The notes below the pieces were generated by a model. That model was not told the DNA's origin, did no database searches, and worked only from the letters and a program-made list of their open reading frames with translations. This document shows positions 40,358 to 52,119 of a stretch of 64,000 bases of DNA, piece by piece. The stretch comes from Methylothermaceae bacterium. GTDB taxonomy: Bacteria > Pseudomonadota > Gammaproteobacteria > Methylococcales > Methylothermaceae. Every line of letters starts with the position of its first letter. Positions within the stretch are counted from its first letter, which is position 1. The position numbers and the translations under genes were made by a program. The stretch spans positions 1-64,000 of the forward strand of contig JALSIB010000014.1 in NCBI GenBank assembly GCA_026981855.1, in the 5' to 3' direction.

Positions 40358-42679
40358 TCAAAGTCCGTTTGGGCAAAGCGGAAGCGGGACTTCCAGCTTC
40401 AGGTCTTCAGGCGTCAGGCAGTGCCGGTCATCGCAGGCCTGCAAGCGCAGCCGGACACCCAAAGGCCCGCTCCCTGCATGGGTCACGGATGCCGCGATCA
40501 CCGCCCGGTGGCGATACAAAGCGAGGGGCCGGGCGGAAAACGGCAGCGTCACGGATTCCGCCGGAGAATAATGGACAGCGCCTATCCTCCAACCCCGGTC
40601 GGGCTCAGCCGGATCAAGACGCGTCGGCACCCGATCGGCGGAAGTCTGCGGTCCGTTCAGATGCCAGCCCGGGCGCATCAACAGCCGCGCCTCCAGTCTT
40701 CTCCGGCTGGCCATAGCGGAAACCCTCACATTCCCTCGGGCCGCATATTGCAAAGGTCCCGGCTCTCCCTGCAACGACTCCCGCAAAACCGTCAGTAAAA
40801 AAGCAAAACCGGCCGGGCCGCGCCGGATCTGTTCACTCAAAACCTTGATCAGGACATGGAAGCGCGTTTGATAGAGAGGCTGTGGCGCCCGGTGCCGGAG
40901 CCGGACCAGCAATCTCGCCGCCACCGCGTTTCCCGAAGGGATGGCGCCATCGTGGATTTCCTTCGGACGCACCATGAGCGGGTCGGCGCCCTGGGGGCTC
41001 ATGAAAAACGCCCCCTGGTCCTCATCCCAGAACTTCGCCAACATCCCGTCGGTCAGAATCCGGGCTTTCCGCACCCACGCCCGGTCCCAACTGCCGTCGT
41101 AGAGACTCAACATTCCCAGGGCCAGCCAGGCGTAATCCTCCTGCATCCCCTCCCCGCCGGCCCAGCCGTGCAGGGAAGCCCGCATCAGGCGACCGTCCCG
41201 GTAATGGTTCCGCCACAAAAATTCCGCCGCCTTTTTTGCCGCCAGAAAATAGCGGGGCTGGTGCAGCAACCTTGCGGCTTCGGCCAGAGAGACGATCATC
41301 ATGCCGTTCCAGGCGGTGATCACCTTGTCGTCCCGCAGGGGAGGGATTCTTTCGTTTCTGGCAGCATGCAGGCGGCTGCAGATGGCGTCCAGGCGCCGCA
41401 GAAATTCCGCTTCCCCCACACCTTTCAGTCTGGCGAAGTCGCTCAAGGGACGAGCTAAATAAAGGATGTTGTGCCCCTCGAAATTCCCCTGCTGTGTCAC
41501 CCCGAACACTTCCAGGGCGAAATCGGCGTCCCCGGGGGGCAGAGCCGCCCTGATCTGCTTCGGGGTCCAGACGAAAAATCGTCCCTCCCCGCCTTCACTG
41601 TCGGCATCGGTGGCCGAATAGAACCCGCCTTCCGGGGCGGTCATCTCCCGGAGCACATAGTCGAAGGTCTGGCGGGCCACCCGGGCAAAAAACGGGTTGG
41701 CGGTCAAAACCGCGGCATGCGCGTAAACCAGGCCCAACTGGGCCTGGTTGTAGAGCATTTTCTCGAAGTGCGGCACCTGCCAGGCGGCATCGGTGGCGTA
41801 GCGGTGGAACCCCCCACCGAGCTGGTCGTAGATGCCGCCTCTGGCCATGGCATCGAGGGTATGGGTGAGCACCCGGCGCACGGTTGCGTCATCACTGCGC
41901 CACAATTCATCCAACAACAGAAACAACCACGGCTCGTTGGGGAACTTGGGCGCCTGACCAAAGCCGCCATGTTCCCGATCATAGCGGCCGAGGATATCTT
42001 TCAGTGCCCGCCCCACCTCTTCGATACCCGCCTCGGCGGCGCCTGCGGCGGTAACGTTCAGTCGCGCCACCGCCCGGGCGATTTCATCCGCCTGGCGGTC
42101 AATCACCGGCCTTTGCGTGCGCCATGCCTCGGCAATCTGTAACAACAACTGAAGAAACCGGGCCGGTGGAAAATAGGTTCCCCCATAGAACAATCTGCCT
42201 TCCGGCGTCAAAAACGCGGACAAGGGCCAGCCTCCGCCGCCGGTCAACCATTGCACCGCGCTCATATAGGTGGCGTCCACGTCCGGAAGCTGCTCGCGGT
42301 CCACCTTGATGGCGATGAAATCACGGTTGAGGACGGCCGCGATTTCCGGATTCTCGAAACTCTGTTCTTCCATCACATGGCACCAATGACAGGTGGAATA
42401 GCCGATGGAAAGAAAGACAGGCTTGTTCTCTTTCCCCGCCCTGGCAAAAGCCGCCTCTCCCCAGGGATGCCAATCGACCGGATTATGGGCGTGCTGCAGC
42501 AGATAGGGAGAGTGTTCGGCAATCAGGCGATTGGTGTATCTGGGCGAGCCATCGGGAAGAACATGCCGGGTCCGGGGACGATAATCCCGACCTTTGGCCT
42601 CCAAGGCCGCCCGGAGTTTCTTTTGCAAGCCGGTGGGATAGGTCACCCCTTCGGCCTGGGGAATGGCATGGATGTTCAT
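40358..42679 (-). CDS. YyaL/Spermatogenesis-associated-20-like protein with C-terminal DsbD-alpha-like domain
   Basis: A 773-residue protein. Residues about 50-215 are a thioredoxin-like domain starting [15 protein letters not shown] with the redox motif [10 protein letters not shown] long alpha/alpha-barrel, glycosidase-like region follows (about 230-630, including [10 protein letters not shown] and [10 protein letters not shown]). The last 125 or so residues are an Ig-like extension ending in [23 protein letters not shown], which resembles the DsbD N-terminal domain with its paired cysteines. No signal peptide is evident. Such proteins are poorly characterised. AGGAGG precedes the ATG at 42679. 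Confidence 0.85.
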   Translation of the reverse strand: MNIHAIPQAEGVTYPTGLQKKLRAALEAKGRDYRPRTRHVLPDGSPRYTNRLIAEHSPYLLQHAHNPVDWHPWGEAAFARAGKENKPVFLSIGYSTCHWCHVMEEQSFENPEIAAVLNRDFIAIKVDREQLPDVDATYMSAVQWLTGGGGWPLSAFLTPEGRLFYGGTYFPPARFLQLLLQIAEAWRTQRPVIDRQADEIARAVARLNVTAAGAAEAGIEEVGRALKDILGRYDREHGGFGQAPKFPNEPWLFLLLDELWRSDDATVRRVLTHTLDAMARGGIYDQLGGGFHRYATDAAWQVPHFEKMLYNQAQLGLVYAHAAVLTANPFFARVARQTFDYVLREMTAPEGGFYSATDADSEGGEGRFFVWTPKQIRAALPPGDADFALEVFGVTQQGNFEGHNILYLARPLSDFARLKGVGEAEFLRRLDAICSRLHAARNERIPPLRDDKVITAWNGMMIVSLAEAARLLHQPRYFLAAKKAAEFLWRNHYRDGRLMRASLHGWAGGEGMQEDYAWLALGMLSLYDGSWDRAWVRKARILTDGMLAKFWDEDQGAFFMSPQGADPLMVRPKEIHDGAIPSGNAVAARLLVRLRHRAPQPLYQTRFHVLIKVLSEQIRRGPAGFAFLLTVLRESLQGEPGPLQYAARGNVRVSAMASRRRLEARLLMRPGWHLNGPQTSADRVPTRLDPAEPDRGWRIGAVHYSPAESVTLPFSARPLALYRHRAVIAASVTHAGSGPLGVRLRLQACDDRHCLTPEDLKLEVPLPLCPNGL

Positions 42680-42980
42680 GGCGGTGACCTCCTGGGATGA
42701 AACCCTGGTCTGAATGAAAAACAAGAAGAACGCGAAATCCTCCCGCTCCGGCTGGAATGCCTGTGTTTCCGGGGGGCTCGCCGCAAGAAGGTGCGAAAAT
42801 AAAACCGGGGCGGGAACAATGGCGGTTTTTCAGGGTCTTTATTGCACACGTACTCATGATTTGTCTCCAAATCATCCTCCTCATGGGTATTGCTCCCATC
42901 CCCACCCTGCCGGGTGGGTTTTTTTTGCCCCTTGCCTGGGTGTTTTCAGCCCGGTTCCGGTCGGCTGCGGTGACGAGACA
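42680..42980. other. Intergenic region between dapE and the YyaL-like gene
   Basis: A 301-bp gap between two minus-strand genes. Its right half holds the hairpin series at 42856-42926. Its left part holds the ribosome-binding site of the YyaL-like gene. No plus-strand promoter with both boxes is obvious. A minus-strand frame with a TTG start at 42870 behind GAGGAGG ends on the YyaL start codon, but its Arg/Pro/Ser-rich composition looks non-coding. Confidence 0.5.
42856..42926 (+). ncRNA. Candidate small RNA 3' part with intrinsic terminator
   Basis: Three hairpins in a row on the plus strand: ATGATTTG-TCTC-CAAATCAT (42856-42875, perfect), ATGGG-7 nt-CCCAT (42883-42899) and CCCACCC-TGCC-GGGTGGG (42901-42918) followed by eight T residues. 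An unpaired CCTCCTC at 42876-42882 could pair with Shine-Dalgarno sequences. The genes on both sides run on the minus strand, so this terminator serves no annotated gene. The 5' end is unknown. The minus-strand reading of the same site (GAGGAGG before a TTG) is an alternative. Confidence 0.4.
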
Positions 42981-44111
42981 TCAGGCCAACAACAGATTCG
43001 CCAGCAGCCGTTCGTAGATCCCGGTCAGGCGCTCCAGATCCTCGACCTCCACCCACTCGTTGACCTTGTGGATGGTCGCGTTGACCGGCCCCAGTTCCAG
43101 CACCTCGGCGCCGGTGGGGGCGATGAAGCGGCCATCGGAAGTTCCGCCACCGGTGGAAAGCTTGGCCTTTCGGCCCACCACCTGTTCCAGGGCCTCCTGA
43201 ACCGCTGCGATGAGAGACGCTCCCGCCGTTTTGAAGGGATTGCCCGACAGCCGCCATTCCAGCTCATAATCGAGGCCGTAATGATCGAGGATGGCAGCCG
43301 TTCGGCGCTTGATCTCGGCGGCGGTCAATTCGGTGGAAAAACGGAAATTGAAGGTCACATCGAGGTGGCCGGGAATCACGTTTTCGGCGCCGGTCCCGGC
43401 CTGGATGTTGGAAACCTGAAACGAAGTGGGGGGAAAGTGCTCATTCCCCTGATCCCAGACCTCGTTCACCAGATGCTGCAACGGCTCGGCGAAACGGTGA
43501 ATAGGGTTGTCGGCCTTGTGAGGATAGGCCACATGCCCCTGAACGCCGAACACCCGCAGCTGGCCGTTGAGAGACCCCCGGCGCCCGACCTTGATCACAT
43601 CCCCCAGCCTCTCCTCGCTCGACGGTTCGCCCACCAGGCACCAGTCGATCTTCTCTTCCCTCGCCTCGAGCACCTCCACCACCTTGACCACGCCGTCGGT
43701 GGCGATGCCTTCTTCGTCGGAAGTCAGAAGCATGGCGATGGAACCCCGATGCCGGGGATGCTTCTCGACGAAACGCCGACAAGCCACGGTAAAGGCCGCC
43801 ACCGATCCTTTCATGTCGGCGGCGCCGCGGCCGTACAGCCGCCCTTCCCTGACATGGGCTTCGAAGGGCGGCGAAGTCCACTCGGAAAGCGGGCCGGGAG
43901 GCACCACATCGGTATGCCCCAGGAACACCAGCAAGGGACGGGCCTCCCCCCGCCGCAACCACAGGTTACGGGTATCGCCGAAATCCAGAAATTCCGGCTC
44001 GAACCCCAAAGGGGTCAGGGGCTCGCAGACGAGATCCATGCATCCGGCATCGTCCGGGGTCACGGAAGGTCTTTCGATCAAAGCCCGGGCGAAATCGAGC
44101 GTCTCGCTCAT
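42981..44111 (-). CDS. dapE: Succinyl-diaminopimelate desuccinylase
   Basis: A 376-residue M20-family dizinc peptidase. Metal sites: FLGHTDVVPPGP, GAADMKGSVAAF and TSDEEG. It releases succinate from N-succinyl-LL-DAP in lysine and peptidoglycan synthesis. The start overlaps the stop of the ArsC-like gene by 4 nt (ATGA). Confidence 0.97.
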   Translation of the reverse strand: MSETLDFARALIERPSVTPDDAGCMDLVCEPLTPLGFEPEFLDFGDTRNLWLRRGEARPLLVFLGHTDVVPPGPLSEWTSPPFEAHVREGRLYGRGAADMKGSVAAFTVACRRFVEKHPRHRGSIAMLLTSDEEGIATDGVVKVVEVLEAREEKIDWCLVGEPSSEERLGDVIKVGRRGSLNGQLRVFGVQGHVAYPHKADNPIHRFAEPLQHLVNEVWDQGNEHFPPTSFQVSNIQAGTGAENVIPGHLDVTFNFRFSTELTAAEIKRRTAAILDHYGLDYELEWRLSGNPFKTAGASLIAAVQEALEQVVGRKAKLSTGGGTSDGRFIAPTGAEVLELGPVNATIHKVNEWVEVEDLERLTGIYERLLANLLLA

Positions 44112-44449
44112 TTGATCCGCCCGTATGCTTCAGGGTCGAAACCGACCACGACGCCTTCCCGGTGTTCGAGCACCGGGCGTTTGATCAGGGTGGGATGGGT
44201 CATCAGCAATCCTCTGGCCTTGTCCCGGTCCAGACCGTCCCGCGCCTCTTCCGGCAGCCGCCGCCAGGTCGTCCCCCGGCGGTTGACGAGCGCCTCCCAT
44301 CCCACCCGTTCCAGCCAGGCATCCAGCCGCGCCGGATCGACACCCTCTTTCTTGAAATCATGGAAATGGAAGTCGATTCCGTGGTCCTGCAACCACTGGC
44401 GCGCCTTTTTCACCGTGTTGCAGTTCGGGATCCCATAGAGCCTGACCAT
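44108..44449 (-). CDS. ArsC/Spx-family protein (YffB-like)
   Basis: A 113-residue thioredoxin-fold protein with one conserved N-terminal cysteine (YGIPNCNTVKKARQWL) and the family block HPTLIKRPVLE. The YffB branch is common beside dapE/dapD in Proteobacteria and its reaction is not settled; a glutathione-dependent thiol reductase role has been proposed. A real arsenate detoxification function is unlikely without ars genes. Confidence 0.93.
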   Translation of the reverse strand: MVRLYGIPNCNTVKKARQWLQDHGIDFHFHDFKKEGVDPARLDAWLERVGWEALVNRRGTTWRRLPEEARDGLDRDKARGLLMTHPTLIKRPVLEHREGVVVGFDPEAYGRIK

Positions 44450-44456
44450 CGGCGCC

Positions 44457-45278
44457 TCAATCCCGAAGCAACTCATTGATACCCACCTTGCTGCGGGTAC
44501 GTTCGTCCACCTGCTTGATGATCACCGCGCAATAGAGGCTGTGACTGCCGTCTTTGGCCGGCAGGCTGCCCGGCACCACCACCGCGCCGGCGGGCACGCG
44601 GCCGTAGGTGATCTCTCCGGTCATGCGGTTGTAGATCTTGGTGCTCTGACCGATGTACACGCCCATGGAAATGACGGCGCCTTCCTCCACGATCACCCCT
44701 TCGACGATCTCGGAACGGGCGCCGATGAAACAATTGTCCTCGATGATGGTGGGATTGGCCTGGAGCGGCTCCAGTACGCCACCGATACCGACGCCTCCGG
44801 ACAAATGCACGTTCTTTCCGACCTGGGCGCAGGAGCCCACCGTGGCCCAGGTATCCACCATGGTTCCGGAATCCACATAAGCGCCGATATTCACATACGA
44901 CGGCATCAACACCGCCCCCGGGGCGATATAAGCCCCCCGGCGGACGTTGGCCAGCGGCACCACCCGCACCCCATCGCGGCGGAAGTCCCCGGGGCGATAG
45001 CCGGCATACTTCATTTCCACCTTGTCGTAGAAATTGGTCGGCGCCCCATCCATCATCCGGTTGTCATTGAGGCGGAAGGAAAGCAGCACCGCCTTCTTGA
45101 GCCACTGGTTGACCACCCACTCGCCATCCTGTTTTTCCGCCACCCGGGCCTGCCCCGAATCCAGCAGGCAGAGGGCGGCCTCCACCGCTTCCCGCACCTC
45201 GGCGGCAGCGTTATGAGGGTTGATCTCGCCGCGCCGCTCGAAGGCTTCCTCAATGATCTTGGATAATTGTTCGCTCAT
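44457..45278 (-). CDS. dapD: Tetrahydrodipicolinate N-succinyltransferase
   Basis: A 273-residue left-handed beta-helix enzyme, seen as hexapeptide-like turns from about 105 to 230 ([32 protein letters not shown]). It transfers succinate from succinyl-CoA in the DAP pathway. It is the first gene of dapD-yffB-dapE. Divergent from the NlpC/P60 gene. Confidence 0.97.
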   Translation of the reverse strand: MSEQLSKIIEEAFERRGEINPHNAAAEVREAVEAALCLLDSGQARVAEKQDGEWVVNQWLKKAVLLSFRLNDNRMMDGAPTNFYDKVEMKYAGYRPGDFRRDGVRVVPLANVRRGAYIAPGAVLMPSYVNIGAYVDSGTMVDTWATVGSCAQVGKNVHLSGGVGIGGVLEPLQANPTIIEDNCFIGARSEIVEGVIVEEGAVISMGVYIGQSTKIYNRMTGEITYGRVPAGAVVVPGSLPAKDGSHSLYCAVIIKQVDERTRSKVGINELLRD

Positions 45279-45334
45279 CTGCCATTCCCTGTTATGTTAA
45301 TAGTGAAGGTGAAAAACGGTAGAGGATACCCGCC

Positions 45335-45793
45335 TTGCCAATGCCGGTTCAAGTTGCGGCCACGCTTCTGATCAGCCTGCTGCTGACCTTCCTGCCCGGT
45401 TGCGCCGGCAGGCCCGTCTCTTCCGTGGCTTCAGACGACCCCATCGTCCGCCGCGCCCTGCGTTATCAGGGCGTTCCCTATCGCTATGGCGGAACCACCC
45501 CCAAGGGCTTCGATTGCAGCGGGCTGGTCCAGTATGTCTACCGGCAAGAAGGGCTGCGCATTCCGCGGACCACCCGCGGCCAATGGCAGCGGGCCAGAAA
45601 AGTGGCCCGCTCCGAAATCGCCGCCGGTGATCTGCTGTTCTTCCGGATGCCGGGGAAAGGACTGCACGTAGGCATCTACGTTGGCCGTGAGCGGTTCATT
45701 CACGCCCCCTCCAGGGGAAAAACCGTCCGCATCGATCCCCTGGGGCCTTATTGGTGGCGCCACTATATGGGGGCCGGCCGTTACCGGCACTGA
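45335..45793 (+). CDS. NlpC/P60 peptidoglycan endopeptidase lipoprotein
   Basis: A 152-residue protein. A signal with lipobox (TFLPGC) is followed by the NlpC/P60 domain: catalytic Cys in FDCSGLVQYVY, His in GLHVGIYVG, third polar residue in FIHAPSRGK. It would cut the D-Glu-mDAP bond in peptidoglycan. A TTG at 45335 lies 8-9 nt behind AGAGGA and fits best; the ATG at 45341 is the alternative. It stands inside the DAP gene group in opposite direction and overlaps the end of dapC by 13 nt. Confidence 0.9.
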   Translation: MPMPVQVAATLLISLLLTFLPGCAGRPVSSVASDDPIVRRALRYQGVPYRYGGTTPKGFDCSGLVQYVYRQEGLRIPRTTRGQWQRARKVARSEIAAGDLLFFRMPGKGLHVGIYVGRERFIHAPSRGKTVRIDPLGPYWWRHYMGAGRYRH

Positions 45794-46980
45794 AGCGATT
45801 CGGCGCACTCCCGGATTCTGAGTGCCGCATCGCGGCAGACCTGGTGGGAATGCACCCAGGCGATACGGACATATCCCCGCCCCGGATTGACGCCATCCGA
45901 CTCCCGGGAGAGGAAAGAGCCAGGCAGGACCGTCACGTTCTGCTCGGCATAGAGCCTGCGGGCGAACCCGACATCGTCCAGAGGCGTCTTGAGCCAGAAG
46001 TAGAAAGCCGCAGGCGGCACCTCCAGCGGCAGAACGTCCGCCAGGATTTCGGCGGCGAGCGCGAAACGCTCGCGATAGTTCCGCCGGTTCGTTTCCACAT
46101 GGCACTCGTCCGACCAGGCGGCGATGCTGGCATGCTGAATGGGAGGCGGCATGGCGCAACCGTGGTAGGTCCGGTAGAGAAGATAGCGCCGCAGGATCGC
46201 GGCATCGCCGGCCACGAACCCCGAACGCAGGCCGGGGGCGCTGGAACGCTTGGACAGGCTGTGGAACACCACGCAGCGGGAAAAACGCTCGTTTCCCATC
46301 TCGGCGGCGGCCTGCAACAAGCCGGGCGGTGGGATGCCGTCATGCAGCTCGCTGTAGCACTCGTCACTGGCGATGACGAAATCGTGCCGGTGGGCCAGAT
46401 CGATGAGGGTTTTCAGAACTTCCAGGCCGATGACGCTTCCGGTGGGGTTGGATGGCGAACACAGATAGAGCAGTCGGCAACGCCGCCAGACTTTCGCCGG
46501 TACCGAATCGAAATCGGGCAGATAACCCGTGTCCGCCGTGGCATTGAGATAACGGGGCTCGGCACCGGCCAGCAGCGCCGCCCCCTCATAAATCTGATAA
46601 AACGGGTTGGGCAGCAGCACCAGTGGAGAATCCGCCGGATCGACCAAAGCCTGGCAGAAGGAAAAAAGCGCTTCCCGGGTGCCATTGACCGGCAACACCT
46701 GAGTCTCCGGATCCACTCCGCCGTCTGGCAGGCCGAACCGCCTGACCAGCCAGCCGGCTATGGTCTCCCGCAGTGCCGGCATGCCCTTGGTCAAGGGATA
46801 CCTGGCCAGCCCATGCAAATGGCTGATCAGCGCCTCGGAGACGAAATGCGGCGGCGGATCCTGGGGCTCGCCGATGGACAGGGCGATGGGGGGCTTGTCC
46901 GAAGGCGGGGATACGCCTTCCTTGAGGGCGGCGAGTTTTTCGAAGGGATAAGGTTGCAAACGGTCGAGCAGCGGATTCAT
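45781..46980 (-). CDS. dapC: Succinyldiaminopimelate transaminase
   Basis: A 399-residue fold-type I aminotransferase. CSPSNPTGSVIG and the PLP lysine in FHSLSKRSSAPGLRSGF are clear, as is DECYSELH. It makes N-succinyl-LL-DAP from the keto acid. Together with dapD and dapE it completes the succinylase branch. ATG 46980 follows GAGGGG by 7 nt; a TTG at 46986 overlapping the previous stop is less likely. Confidence 0.93.
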   Translation of the reverse strand: MNPLLDRLQPYPFEKLAALKEGVSPPSDKPPIALSIGEPQDPPPHFVSEALISHLHGLARYPLTKGMPALRETIAGWLVRRFGLPDGGVDPETQVLPVNGTREALFSFCQALVDPADSPLVLLPNPFYQIYEGAALLAGAEPRYLNATADTGYLPDFDSVPAKVWRRCRLLYLCSPSNPTGSVIGLEVLKTLIDLAHRHDFVIASDECYSELHDGIPPPGLLQAAAEMGNERFSRCVVFHSLSKRSSAPGLRSGFVAGDAAILRRYLLYRTYHGCAMPPPIQHASIAAWSDECHVETNRRNYRERFALAAEILADVLPLEVPPAAFYFWLKTPLDDVGFARRLYAEQNVTVLPGSFLSRESDGVNPGRGYVRIAWVHSHQVCRDAALRIRECAESLQCR

Positions 46981-46982
46981 CG

Positions 46983-48191
46983 TCAAGCCCCTCGCTCACT
47001 CACTTCCAGCACCGGATAGACCGCCATCCACTTTTCCCTCAGAACCTCAAACGCCGTCTCCAGATCCTTCACCCGCAATTTCGTCCCTTCCTTCTCCAAA
47101 AGTTCCAAGTCCCTCAGTTTCCGCAAGCCGTCTTCCACTTCGAAATCCATCTCCACCTTGAATTTGTCCCGCATGAAATCTTCAATCTCTCGATCCAACG
47201 TTTCCCTTTCCATCGCCCCCCCGGCGAGCAGAAATCCATAGGCCAGCAGCGCTTCTTTCGCCTCTTCGCTGCTGGCCATTTCGATGAGCCAGGCGAGCGC
47301 TCCGGCGTTGTTGTCCAGATTGTAGAAATACAGATTCCTGGCCAGTTTGGCCATATACTCGGTACGCTGTTTCATGACATTGGAAACCTGTTTCCAGATC
47401 ACCCCCCCGAGCGCCCCCAAAGCACCGGCCGCCGCCATGGGATTGGCCGCCGCGGTGGCGAGTTTTCCCGTGGCGCTCACGATTCCCGCGGCCACGCCTC
47501 CGCCGCCGGTCACCCCCAGCTTGACCTTGTCGAACGGGCTGAGACGCACCTTGGTGTTGGGAAAGATCGTTTCCAGGTCCGATTGGGGAATCTCCTTGAA
47601 CAGCTTGATGAAAACGCTGTCCCGCTCCTTTTCCTTCTCATCCGGCCTGAACTTCAACAACACGAACAGGCGGCGGTAAATAGGGACGGTTACCGCCCGC
47701 CGCTTGCCCAGCAGGCGTTTCCATAATGGCAGCGTCAGGGTGCGGGAAGTGCTGCCGCAATAATAGATCAGCACCTCGTCGAATTCATCGAGATCCACAC
47801 TGACGGTCACGCCTTCCGGTGAGGTCTTGTTGAGCGCCAGGTTCAGCGCCTCCTGATCCAGCCGCTGAAAGTTGGCCTGTCTCAGCAGGGTTTCGATTTC
47901 TTCTATCAGTTTCGTCTGGTTTCCCGCTACCCTTCCCTGCACCTCAATCGGTATCGCCATATCCGGGCGGTCGGGATTGTGGGGATAATACAGCCGCTTG
48001 AGCAACTCCAGACGTTGACTGAACCTGGCGTCGTACAAAAGCGTCAACCCCTCGGCAAATGCATCGAAGCGTTGCCGGGAAACCCGTCCCGCCAGATGAG
48101 AGGAAAGGGTTTCGGTCAACACCGCAAGGGGCACGGGGATGAACGGTTCCCGGGAAGAATGCTCCCCGGCCGCTGAAGCTGCCTGATTCAT
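46983..48191 (-). CDS. DUF3754 (TMEM143-like) membrane protein
   Basis: A 402-residue protein. The N-terminal soluble part carries the DUF3754-like blocks around VPIYRRLFVLLKF and VFIKLFKEIPQSDLETIFP. A glycine/alanine-rich hydrophobic region at about 225-270 gives two short membrane segments, and the rest is helical and charged (NLYFYNLDNNAGAL). Relatives exist in mitochondria (TMEM143) with unknown role. It sits between SCO and dapC with short spacing; the SCO stop overlaps its neighbourhood by 4 nt. Confidence 0.85.
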   Translation of the reverse strand: MNQAASAAGEHSSREPFIPVPLAVLTETLSSHLAGRVSRQRFDAFAEGLTLLYDARFSQRLELLKRLYYPHNPDRPDMAIPIEVQGRVAGNQTKLIEEIETLLRQANFQRLDQEALNLALNKTSPEGVTVSVDLDEFDEVLIYYCGSTSRTLTLPLWKRLLGKRRAVTVPIYRRLFVLLKFRPDEKEKERDSVFIKLFKEIPQSDLETIFPNTKVRLSPFDKVKLGVTGGGGVAAGIVSATGKLATAAANPMAAAGALGALGGVIWKQVSNVMKQRTEYMAKLARNLYFYNLDNNAGALAWLIEMASSEEAKEALLAYGFLLAGGAMERETLDREIEDFMRDKFKVEMDFEVEDGLRKLRDLELLEKEGTKLRVKDLETAFEVLREKWMAVYPVLEVSERGA

Positions 48192-48772
48192 GACTCCTCC
48201 ATCAATCGCCGGATATCCCGGCCAAGATTCTCCAGGGGAGTATCGCTGCGCGCCAACAGCCTCGCCCTGCCCCTGGAATCGAAGATGACGACGATATCGC
48301 TGTGGATCACGTCATACGCGCCGGAAGCGTCCGGGGATTCCTTCCGGTAGCTGAGAAAATAGCGCCGGACCAGAGCGTCGAGCTGCCCCCGCTCGCCGGT
48401 CAGGCCGATAAACCAGGGCCCGAAACGCCGCACGTAATTTTTCAACCCTTCCGGGGAATCCCGCTCCGGATCCAGACTCACGAACAAGACCTGAACCCGC
48501 TCCCTGCTGCCCGCCACCTCTTCCAGGACGGTGGCCAATCTTGCCAGCGTCGCGGGACAAACGCCGGGGCAATGGGTGAACCCCGTGAACAACAACGTCA
48601 CTTTGCCCCGGTAGTCCTCCCCATGACGAATCTTGCCCGTCATATCGGTCAAGGTGAACTCGAGAGGCGGCAACTTGCCGCTGACATCGGTCAGACGCCA
48701 ATCCTCCGGGGGTTGGCAGGCGGGCAGCAAAAGCCAGGCGAGCAGCAGGAAAAGGCAGCTGTGATATTTCAT
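48188..48772 (-). CDS. SCO/SenC-family copper chaperone
   Basis: A 194-residue lipoprotein (lipobox LLLPAC). The thioredoxin fold carries the copper-binding CPGVC motif (about 69-73) and the distal His in DVIHSDIVVI. SCO proteins load copper into the CuA site of cytochrome oxidase subunit II. The ba3 oxidase at 6.4-8.6 kb is a plausible client, although the genes are 40 kb apart. Its stop lies past the DUF3754 start (4-nt overlap). Confidence 0.93.
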   Translation of the reverse strand: MKYHSCLFLLLAWLLLPACQPPEDWRLTDVSGKLPPLEFTLTDMTGKIRHGEDYRGKVTLLFTGFTHCPGVCPATLARLATVLEEVAGSRERVQVLFVSLDPERDSPEGLKNYVRRFGPWFIGLTGERGQLDALVRRYFLSYRKESPDASGAYDVIHSDIVVIFDSRGRARLLARSDTPLENLGRDIRRLMEES

Positions 48773-48786
48773 CGGTGTCCTGCCCG

Positions 48787-51264
<2,478 letters not shown>

Positions 51265-51338
51265 CTATGAACAATAGTGTTAGAATGAGTGGTGTCCTTA
51301 AATCTTGCGATTTTAACCAACACCACAAGGCAGGTCTA

Positions 51339-52115
51339 ATGCGTAGGGTCATATTCAATCAGAAAGGCGGCGTGGGAAAATCCACCATCACCTGCAACCT
51401 GGCCGCCATCAGCGCGTCGGAAGGCAAATCCACCCTGGTGGTGGATCTGGACATTCAGGGCAACACCACCCATTACCTGCTGGGCGCCAGAATCGAAGAT
51501 CCCGAGGAAACGCTGGCCAGATTCTACCGCGAGACGCTCAGCATCAACCCTTTCGCCAAGAACCAGAAATCCTCCGCCCGGGAGCTGATTCAGGATACCC
51601 CTTTCGCCAATCTCTATCTGCTCGCCTCCCACCCGGAAATGGAATCGCTGCAGGGACGGCTCGAATCACGTTACAAAATCTACAAACTCCGCGAGGCCCT
51701 GGAACAACTCAACGACTTCGACCACATCTTCATCGACACCCCGCCCATCCTCAATTTCTACAGCCGGTCGGCCCTCATTGCGGCGGAAAAGTGCCTGATC
51801 CCCTTCGACTGCGACGCCTTCTCGCGCGACGCGCTGTACAAGCTGATGGAGGCCATCGCCGAAGTGAAGATGGACCACAATCCCGAACTGGACGTGGAGG
51901 GGGTGGTGGTCAATCAATTCCAGGGGCGCGCCAGGCTGCCTCAACAAATGGTGGAGGAACTGGCCTCGGAAGGACACCCGGTACTCAACACCCGCATCTC
52001 CCCCTCGGTCAAGGTCCGGGAATCCCACAGCCACGCCAAGCCCTTGATCCACTATGCCCCGGAGCACAAACTCACCGAGGAGTTCAAGTCTCTGTACCGC
52101 GAATTACAGGGGTGA
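51339..52115 (+). CDS. ParA/MinD-family ATPase, orphan
   Basis: A 258-residue protein. The deviant Walker A is NQKGGVGKST (8-17), with Walker A' VVDLDIQGN and Walker B FIDTPP. Such ATPases position plasmids, chromosomes or protein complexes. No ParB gene or obvious centromere repeats are nearby. It ends 4 nt before the ABC binding-protein gene, so the two are probably co-transcribed. That linkage is unusual. ATG 51339 gives the usual short N-terminus. Confidence 0.88.
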   Translation: MRRVIFNQKGGVGKSTITCNLAAISASEGKSTLVVDLDIQGNTTHYLLGARIEDPEETLARFYRETLSINPFAKNQKSSARELIQDTPFANLYLLASHPEMESLQGRLESRYKIYKLREALEQLNDFDHIFIDTPPILNFYSRSALIAAEKCLIPFDCDAFSRDALYKLMEAIAEVKMDHNPELDVEGVVVNQFQGRARLPQQMVEELASEGHPVLNTRISPSVKVRESHSHAKPLIHYAPEHKLTEEFKSLYRELQG

Positions 52116-52119
52116 GTCC

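Noticed and set aside
42676-42905. Small minus-strand frames before the YyaL-like gene, considered as a leader peptide or PqqA-like peptide
   Set aside because: A GAGGAGG and TTG are suitably spaced, but the peptide is Arg/Pro/Ser-rich and lacks the Glu-x3-Tyr motif of PqqA.
44108-44449. Arsenate reductase ArsC
   Set aside because: The sequence and dap context fit the YffB branch; no arsenic resistance genes are present.
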